Part shown: one piece after another, positions 58,512 through 64,000 of the stretch
Layout of the letters: each line of letters starts with the position of its first letter
Position numbering within the stretch: position 1 is the stretch's first letter
NCBI RefSeq assembly: GCF_002850745.1
Contig: NZ_KZ559473.1
Location: 227,687 to 291,686 of the forward strand
Origin: Nonomuraea indica
GTDB taxonomy: Bacteria; Actinomycetota; Actinomycetes; Streptosporangiales; Streptosporangiaceae
Direction: 5' to 3'
Length of the DNA: 64,000 nt
Position numbers and translations under genes: made by a program
The notes under the pieces: model-generated
The model's input: the letters and a program-made list of their open reading frames with translations, nothing else
What the model was told of the DNA's origin: nothing
Databases searched by the model: none

Positions 58512-60056
58512 GTGACGGCGAGCGGGGAGCACACTGGCACCCGTGACGGCGTGGTCCGGCGGAGCGCCGGCGAGGCGCGGCGCGCGGACGCCCGGCCGTG
58601 GTGGCGGCGGGACCGGGCGGTGGTGGCCGTGATCACCGGCGTGGCGGCCGTCGGATACGCCGTGCTCTCGCTCGCCAAGCTCGCCGGCTTCCGGGCCGGC
58701 GCCTACGACCTGGTCATCTTCGACCAGGCGGTCCGGTCCTACGCGCGGTTCGGGCTGCCCGTGGCGATCGTCAAGGGCGTCCACAACGACTTCGGCCCGC
58801 ACTTCTCCGTGCTGGGCGACCACTGGTCGCCGATCCTGGCCGTGCTCGCCCCCCTCTACTGGATCCACGACGGGCCCGAGACGCTGCTCGTCGCCCAGGC
58901 GGTGCTGCTGGCGGGGGCGGCGGTGCCGCTGTGGGTGTTCGCCCGGCGGGCGCTCGGCGGCTCGGCGGCGGCCCATCTGGTTGCGGTGGCGTACGTGCTG
59001 TCGTGGCCTGTCGTGGAGACGGCGGCGTTCGACTTCCACGAGGCCGCGTTCGCGCCGCTGCTGACCGCCTTGCTGCTCGAACGCCGGCAGGCGGGCCGGC
59101 GCGCGCACGTGGCGCTGGCCGCGCTGGCGCTGCTCTGCGTCAAGGAGGACATGGGACTGCTGGTGGCCGGGTTCGGCGTGGTGCTGGTGGGGCAGCGCGG
59201 CTGGCGGTCGCTGGGAGCGTCGTTCCTGGTGGGCGGGCTGGGGTTCACCTGGCTGGCGTCCCAGGTGCTGATCCCGCTGTTCGGCGGGCGGGCCGACTAC
59301 TACTGGGCGTACGGCGCGCTGGGGGCCGACGCGCCGGCCGTCGTCCGCACCGCGCTGACCGACCCGCTCGCCGTGCTCGCCCAGCTCGGCACCCCGCCCG
59401 TGAAGCTGCTCACACTGGCGCTGCTGCTGGGCACCACGCTGCTGGCCGCGCTGCTCTCGCCGCTCATGCTCGCGGCGGTGCCGCTGCTGGCGGAGCGCAT
59501 GCTGGCCAGCTCGTTCCCCAACTGGTGGGTTCCCGAGTACCACTACAACGCGTTCGTGATCGTCGTCGTCCTCGCGGCCGGGGTGGACGGGGTGCGGCGG
59601 CTGCGGGAGCGGCGGACACGTGAGCGGGGCGGGCCGGCAGCGGCCGGGCGGACGGTCACCGCGTGGGCGGCCGGGGCTGCGGCGTTCGCGGTCGTGACCG
59701 TGCCGTTCTTCTCGCTGTCCGACCTCGCCGACCCCGCGACCTACCGCCACGACGCCCGGCAGCGCGCCGCGGCCGAGGCCGTCGCCGTGGTGCCCGACCG
59801 CGCGCTCGTCGAGGCGGCCAACAACCTGGCGCCCGCGCTGTCCGGGCGCGGCACCGTGCTGCTGTGGGACCGCACGCCACGCTGGGCGCCGTGGGTGGTG
59901 GCCGACGTGGGACGCAGGACGTTCCCGTTCCGGGACGTGGCCGAGCAGCGGGCGCGCGTCCGGATGCTCGTCGAGCGCGGCTACCAGGTGAGATTCGAGC
60001 GCGAGGGGTACGTCGTGCTCACCGCGGGGCGCTCGTCAGATGGTCGTCGCCCCTGA
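58512..60056 (+). CDS. DUF2079 polytopic membrane protein
   Basis: 514 residues with about 12 membrane segments. AGAYDLVIFDQAVRSYARFG (about 58-77), VHNDFGPHFS and AAFDFHEAAFAPLL are the DUF2079 signature; the family resembles GT-C glycosyltransferases. Substrate unknown. GTG 58512 with GGAGGGG close upstream. Its last 38 bases overlap the antisense large membrane protein gene. Confidence 0.85.
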   Translation: MTASGEHTGTRDGVVRRSAGEARRADARPWWRRDRAVVAVITGVAAVGYAVLSLAKLAGFRAGAYDLVIFDQAVRSYARFGLPVAIVKGVHNDFGPHFSVLGDHWSPILAVLAPLYWIHDGPETLLVAQAVLLAGAAVPLWVFARRALGGSAAAHLVAVAYVLSWPVVETAAFDFHEAAFAPLLTALLLERRQAGRRAHVALAALALLCVKEDMGLLVAGFGVVLVGQRGWRSLGASFLVGGLGFTWLASQVLIPLFGGRADYYWAYGALGADAPAVVRTALTDPLAVLAQLGTPPVKLLTLALLLGTTLLAALLSPLMLAAVPLLAERMLASSFPNWWVPEYHYNAFVIVVVLAAGVDGVRRLRERRTRERGGPAAAGRTVTAWAAGAAAFAVVTVPFFSLSDLADPATYRHDARQRAAAEAVAVVPDRALVEAANNLAPALSGRGTVLLWDRTPRWAPWVVADVGRRTFPFRDVAEQRARVRMLVERGYQVRFEREGYVVLTAGRSSDGRRP

Positions 60057-62553
60057 GGATCCGCTCGACCGTCTGGCCGGCCGCCGAGGTGGCGGCCGTG
60101 GTGACGACCGCGATGACGATCGCCAGGAGCGGCGTGGCCAGGCTGCGCAGGCTGCGGATGTTGCGCACCCGCCCCCACGGCTCGCCCGCCAGGTACATCA
60201 GGCGCCACTCCCACGTCAGCCCCAGCCCGATGCACACCAGCGCCCCCTGGCCCCCGACGATGGCCACCGCCTGCACCTTGTCCATGACGCCGATGTCGGG
60301 TTCGACGAGCGTCGAGACGTACCCGGACAGCTCGGTGAGCAGCGCGGCGGCCATGAGGTGCAGCGCCTTGGTCATCGGCTGGGTGCCGCGCACCCGCGGG
60401 TAGAAGTAGCCGAACAGGAACCCGAAGGCCGGCAGCGTGAGCAGGTAGCGGGTGTCGAAGACGAAACTGCTCAGGTCCACGCCCGACGGCCAGCCGTACA
60501 GGAACGCGAACGGCAGGCTCAGCAGCAGCCCGACCACGAACCCGTACACGCCGTTGACCCACGGCGGGCAGCCGGCGGCCGTGGCGAAGGCCGTCTCGGG
60601 GTCGCGCCCGTGCAGCCGCAGCGCCTCCTCCAGGTCGTGGCGGCGGCTGTCGAACTCCGCCATCGACATCTCGCCCGCGCCGATCCGGCCCCGGCCGATG
60701 CGGTAGAGCTCCTGCTCCGAGACGAGCAGCAGCCGCTTGTGCAGGGCTTTCCTGACCAGTTCGCGATGCTCGTCGGCCGAGGAGGGCTCGACGATCGCCG
60801 GGTGCGGGGTCACGAGCAGCCACCGGACCGCGATCCAGGCGACGATCGAGGTGATTGACAGCAGCGGCAGCGGCACGTTGCTGCCGGCGATCGTGATGCT
60901 GCCCCGCGGCGTGAGGTACAGCACCATCAGGCAGACGATCATGGTGGCCTCGGCCGAGGAGTTGGTGATCGCCGAGACCGTGTCGCCGAGGCGCCGCAGC
61001 CGCAGCACCAGCAGTGCGAACCCGAGCAGCAGCAGCCCGATCAGCCCCCGCGTCAGCGGGTCCAGCACCAGGATGCCGATCTTCGGCGGCTCCGCCACGG
61101 ACAGCGGCGGCAGGCTCCACGATCCGGCGTCCAGCCACTCCGTCGGCCAGCCCTGCACCATGAGGCTCGCCGCCACGGCGGCCAGCAGCCCTCCGTGCGT
61201 CCACTGCCGGGTGGCCACGGCCACGGCGGAGAACGGGATCAGCGCCCACGCCAGCGCCAGCACCAGCCGGACGCTGTCGGGCGGGTAGGCCCCGGTCAGT
61301 AGCGCCTTGGCCCACAGCGCCACCGCGAGCAGGGTCACCCCGGCCCCGGCCGCCAGGACGGCGAGCCGGACGATCACGGCGCGGACGCCCAGGTCGGCGC
61401 TGAACGCCACCGCCGCGCCGGCCGCCGAAAGCGCCGCCACCAGCGCGCCGACGACCAGGGTCCGGCCGGGCAGCTGCCCGTGCACCCACGACCAGGACAG
61501 CATCCCCACCGCCAGCAGGACGCCCAGCGCGGTCGCCCCCAGCAGCTCGCGCACCGTCCACGGGGGGCTCGTCGGCAGCGACCGCCCCGCGTGTCGTACG
61601 GCCAGCAGCGGCACCGCGACGAACAGGATCACGTACGCGACCGGTTTCCACTCCGTCGCCACGATCGTGACCAGGGTCGCCGGAGCGGCGAGCGCCAGGC
61701 CGACGGCGAGCTCGCGGTTCGGCACCCGCTCCCACCACGACAGGCCGAGCGCGCGCAGCAGCAGCGCCACCATCACCACGGCGGTCAGCACGCCGAGCGC
61801 GGTCTCCCACGAGAAGTCGTCCTCCCGCTGCACGTCGGGGAACCCGTGCCGCTCGTGGGCCAGCGTCACGTTCGCCGAGTGCGCGCCCGCCCGGAACTCC
61901 AGGCGGTCCGGCTCCTCGCGCGACGGCAGGATGCCCCAGGTGCGCAGCACGGTCCACTCGCCGGGAAGCAGCGTCACCATCCGCTCGCCGACGAGCGGCG
62001 GGCTGGTGGCGGGCGCCCCGAACGACAGCTCCAGCAGGCCGCCCGGCTCCAGCTGCCGCAGCAGCATCGCCCGGAACTCGACCGTGGTGCGCCCGTCGTC
62101 GGTGGTCAGCACGGGCGCCCGCCGCGTCGTCGGCGCGAGCACGGTCCCGCCCACCTTGAGCGGCCCGAACCCGTCGTCGGTGAACCGCTGGATGCCCGCG
62201 GGGAACCCGCTGCCCCGCCGCAGGGTCGCGGCCAGCGGGTCGTCGGCGTCCATCAGCAGCCGGTGGGTGATCGACACCTTCACCTGCCGCCGCCGCTCGT
62301 CCAGCCGCCCGTCGGGCACGCGGGCCAGGTCGGACTCCATGGCCCCGGTGACGGTCACCACGGTGGTGGCCTCCCGTTGGGGCGGCGCCTCGGGCCCTGA
62401 GGGGTTCGTGACCGGTTCCCACGGCTCGGGCGGCGCGACGACCGCCGGCCGCCGAGGTTCGCCCACGGGCCGTGCCGTCGCCGTGCACCACACGACGGCC
62501 CCCACCGAGAGCAGTGCCAGCCCGAACGCCAGGACGATCCGGAGGTACCCCAC
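60019..62553 (-). CDS. Large membrane protein, probably DUF6185 family
   Basis: 844 residues. An N-terminal signal anchor (about 3-23), a large outer domain (about 25-250) and then at least twelve membrane segments. A soluble loop (about 570-650) contains LVSEQELYRIGRGRIGAGEMSMAEFDSRRHDLEEAL, a SHOCT-like helical stretch. The last segments enclose the conserved GYFYPRVRGTQPMTKA. Resembles actinomycete proteins catalogued as DUF6185, from memory and not verified. Function unknown. GTG start, no ribosome site, probably leaderless. Confidence 0.65.
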   Translation of the reverse strand: MGYLRIVLAFGLALLSVGAVVWCTATARPVGEPRRPAVVAPPEPWEPVTNPSGPEAPPQREATTVVTVTGAMESDLARVPDGRLDERRRQVKVSITHRLLMDADDPLAATLRRGSGFPAGIQRFTDDGFGPLKVGGTVLAPTTRRAPVLTTDDGRTTVEFRAMLLRQLEPGGLLELSFGAPATSPPLVGERMVTLLPGEWTVLRTWGILPSREEPDRLEFRAGAHSANVTLAHERHGFPDVQREDDFSWETALGVLTAVVMVALLLRALGLSWWERVPNRELAVGLALAAPATLVTIVATEWKPVAYVILFVAVPLLAVRHAGRSLPTSPPWTVRELLGATALGVLLAVGMLSWSWVHGQLPGRTLVVGALVAALSAAGAAVAFSADLGVRAVIVRLAVLAAGAGVTLLAVALWAKALLTGAYPPDSVRLVLALAWALIPFSAVAVATRQWTHGGLLAAVAASLMVQGWPTEWLDAGSWSLPPLSVAEPPKIGILVLDPLTRGLIGLLLLGFALLVLRLRRLGDTVSAITNSSAEATMIVCLMVLYLTPRGSITIAGSNVPLPLLSITSIVAWIAVRWLLVTPHPAIVEPSSADEHRELVRKALHKRLLLVSEQELYRIGRGRIGAGEMSMAEFDSRRHDLEEALRLHGRDPETAFATAAGCPPWVNGVYGFVVGLLLSLPFAFLYGWPSGVDLSSFVFDTRYLLTLPAFGFLFGYFYPRVRGTQPMTKALHLMAAALLTELSGYVSTLVEPDIGVMDKVQAVAIVGGQGALVCIGLGLTWEWRLMYLAGEPWGRVRNIRSLRSLATPLLAIVIAVVTTAATSAAGQTVERILRGDDHLTSAPR

Positions 62554-62622
62554 AGTGTGGATGATCCCTGCGAGGGCGCCGAGGTTCGCACTCGACCGGT
62601 AACAGTGTTGTCACGACGCCTG

Positions 62623-63633
62623 TCAAGATGTCCGCACTGGACGGGGTTTGGGTGGGTACGGGGATGCGCTGTCGTCCGTGCGGCGGCGATGGTAGGCGAC
62701 CGTGGCGGTGGCCAGCGCGGCCCCCCAGATCGGCCAGAAGCATTCCGGCAGCCACGCCCCCCATTCGGCCATCACGAACCGGCCCGCGACGGTCCAGCGG
62801 ATGTAGGTGAGCCCGGCCACCGTGACGATGATCGAGACTGCCCCGGCCGGGATGACCGCCAGCAGCGGCGGCACGCGCCTGCCGCGCAGCCCGAACATCC
62901 AGCGCGGGAACACCTCGCCCCACCGCTGGGTCAGCCCGAGGGTGAGCACGCCGCCGAACGCGCCGAAGGTCGCCAGATAGGCGCCGGCCAGCCAGAGGCC
63001 GTCCTCGCCCTCGGCCAGGAACTCCTCGCTCACGCCGAGCGGGATGCCCAGCGCCCACGCCCACCGGGTGGCGCAGTACACCAGAGGCACCGCGACCGCC
63101 ACGTACACCGCGATACGCCCGCGCTCCGGCGTGAACCAGCTCCGGCGCTGCCGGTGGCGTGTGCGGGCCAGCGCGGCGGCGGCCAGCAGCAGGCCGCCCA
63201 GCACGCACACGAGCTGGTTCAGCACCGGCCACGGCCAGGCGTCGGCGAAGGTGGCGCCGCCCAGGCCCCAGCCGAAGACGGGGGCGACCAGCAACAGCGG
63301 CGTATAGGCGACACCCATCATCAGGCGGGAGTCGGGGATCACCAGGACCAGCAGCGCGGCGATCGGCCAAGCCAGGAACACGGGCGCGCGGTGGCTGCCG
63401 CTGCGCGTCAGCGCCAGCGCCGTCACAGCGGTGAGCAGCGAGAAGGCGGCGATCCACCAGCCGAAGCGCGGTGTCGTGCCGGCCAGGACGGACAACGCCC
63501 CATCGGGGTCGGGATCGGCGGCGCCCCAGGGGTAGCCGGGCGCCCCCAGCGCCCACGCGACGCCGAGCACGCCGTAGCCCAGCGCCCACAACGCCGCGGC
63601 ATGGCCGTACCGGCCGGAAATGACGGTTCTCAT
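62623..63633 (-). CDS. Polytopic membrane protein of unknown function
   Basis: 336 residues with about nine hydrophobic segments and a short basic C-terminal tail. AAALWALGYGVLGVAWALGAPGYPWG at the N-terminus is seen in uncharacterised actinobacterial membrane proteins. No catalytic motif. ATG 63633 is preferred to the upstream ATG at 63684, which lacks a ribosome site and adds a hydrophilic Pro/Gly stretch. Confidence 0.75.
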   Translation of the reverse strand: MRTVISGRYGHAAALWALGYGVLGVAWALGAPGYPWGAADPDPDGALSVLAGTTPRFGWWIAAFSLLTAVTALALTRSGSHRAPVFLAWPIAALLVLVIPDSRLMMGVAYTPLLLVAPVFGWGLGGATFADAWPWPVLNQLVCVLGGLLLAAAALARTRHRQRRSWFTPERGRIAVYVAVAVPLVYCATRWAWALGIPLGVSEEFLAEGEDGLWLAGAYLATFGAFGGVLTLGLTQRWGEVFPRWMFGLRGRRVPPLLAVIPAGAVSIIVTVAGLTYIRWTVAGRFVMAEWGAWLPECFWPIWGAALATATVAYHRRRTDDSASPYPPKPRPVRTS

Positions 63634-63753
63634 GACCACCACGGTTCCGGGCGGCGGGTCTCCGGCCCAGATGCCGTTCGGCACCCCTTCCCGCCGGCGA
63701 ACGTGCCGTTCGGCACCTGGGGGCGGACCTCACCCGGACGTATCGTTGCTCCG

Positions 63754-64000
63754 GTGAGCATGATCTGGTGGGTCGTCGCCCTGGTGTCGGTGTCGCTCCC
63801 CGTAGCGGCGGCGGTGACCGCCCTGGCCCGGCCGCGGCTCAGGCCGCGACTGCCCGCGCCGGCGTACGCGGCGGCGGCCGTGTCCGCGGCCGTCACCCTG
63901 GCCTTCGCCACCGGCACGGCGCGGCCCGTCCCGGGGGCCGAAGCGCTCGCGATGGCCGAGAGCGTCGCTCTGATGGCCCTGGCCGGCCTGGTGGTCCGCC
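63754..64000 (+). CDS. Partial gene, membrane-spanning N-terminus (perhaps a sensor kinase)
   Basis: An ORF open to the window edge starting SMIWWVVALVSVSLPVAAAVTALARP, with two further hydrophobic segments. TATCGT seven bases before the GTG could be a -10 for a leaderless transcript. A membrane sensor domain, as in many histidine kinases, is possible, but no diagnostic domain is reached. Confidence 0.5.
   Translation, partial: MSMIWWVVALVSVSLPVAAAVTALARPRLRPRLPAPAYAAAAVSAAVTLAFATGTARPVPGAEALAMAESVALMALAGLVVR

Noticed and set aside
59981..63733. A 1250-codon minus-strand ORF across the two large membrane genes
   Set aside because: Runs in the wrong frame; it reads as Arg/Ala/Gly-rich low-complexity sequence, while the two hydrophobic frames give proper membrane proteins.

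Overview
The window is high-GC, gene-dense actinobacterial chromosome with many GTG/TTG starts and leaderless-looking promoters. The core runs ndgR-leuCD-hup-cofC-plsC-gpsA-ddl-thiL-thiD-rpmB-(DAK protein)-recG-rsmD-coaD-DUF177-rpmF-rnc-mutM-acyP-smc-ftsY, the order known from Streptomyces. Lineage-specific genes between thiL and thiD and after ftsY, plus the overall gene style, point to a filamentous actinomycete, perhaps a Streptosporangiales member such as Nonomuraea. That placement is an inference from gene content, not a measured phylogeny.

Layout. 1-7 kb: branched-chain amino acid genes ilvE and cimA, with a Uma2 nuclease, an O-methyltransferase and a DsbA-like protein between them, then a secreted heparinase-like lyase. 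cimA is preceded by a 13-codon leader ORF containing Leu-Leu-Ile-Ile and by a strong terminator, which is a classic attenuator layout. 7-13.6 kb: a membrane glycosyltransferase, HD protein, small monooxygenase, FAH hydrolase and gltX, then a divergent MATE exporter/PadR regulator pair. 13.6-16.8 kb: M3 peptidase, tRNA-Gln(CTG), two identical tRNA-Glu(CTC) and a decayed Rpn-type nuclease tail. 16.8-22.1 kb: an acidic HEAT-like protein, ndgR divergent from leuCD, a small conserved protein, and HU. 22-41.5 kb: cofactor (F420, thiamine, CoA), phospholipid and cell-wall precursor genes, two ribosomal proteins, recG, rnc, mutM, and an inserted MFS/LysR pair. 41.5-47.3 kb: acylphosphatase, a small conserved coiled-coil protein, smc and ftsY.

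47.5-64 kb is accessory. It starts with a 24-residue cationic peptide gene, an intercistronic hairpin and a TPR protein. Next comes an iron-siderophore ABC importer split around a good IdeR/DmdR iron box. Then follow a Cds1-like PLP enzyme, a SigR-type ECF sigma factor without the usual RsrA neighbour, and a MEDS-HATPase anti-sigma-like protein whose promoter spacer carries a perfect 12-bp palindrome. The rest is an EamA transporter/XRE-cupin regulator pair, DUF2461, and several large membrane proteins. The last gene, cut by the window edge, begins with membrane segments.

The most interesting signals are the cimA attenuator, the peptide-TPR cassette, the palindrome-regulated MEDS promoter, the TTGCCA-N7-TGGCAA palindrome between the Cds1-like and sigma genes, the apparent non-canonical thiL start, and the short GC-rich repeats in several intergenic gaps. 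No CRISPR array, prophage, complete insertion sequence or rRNA operon is visible.
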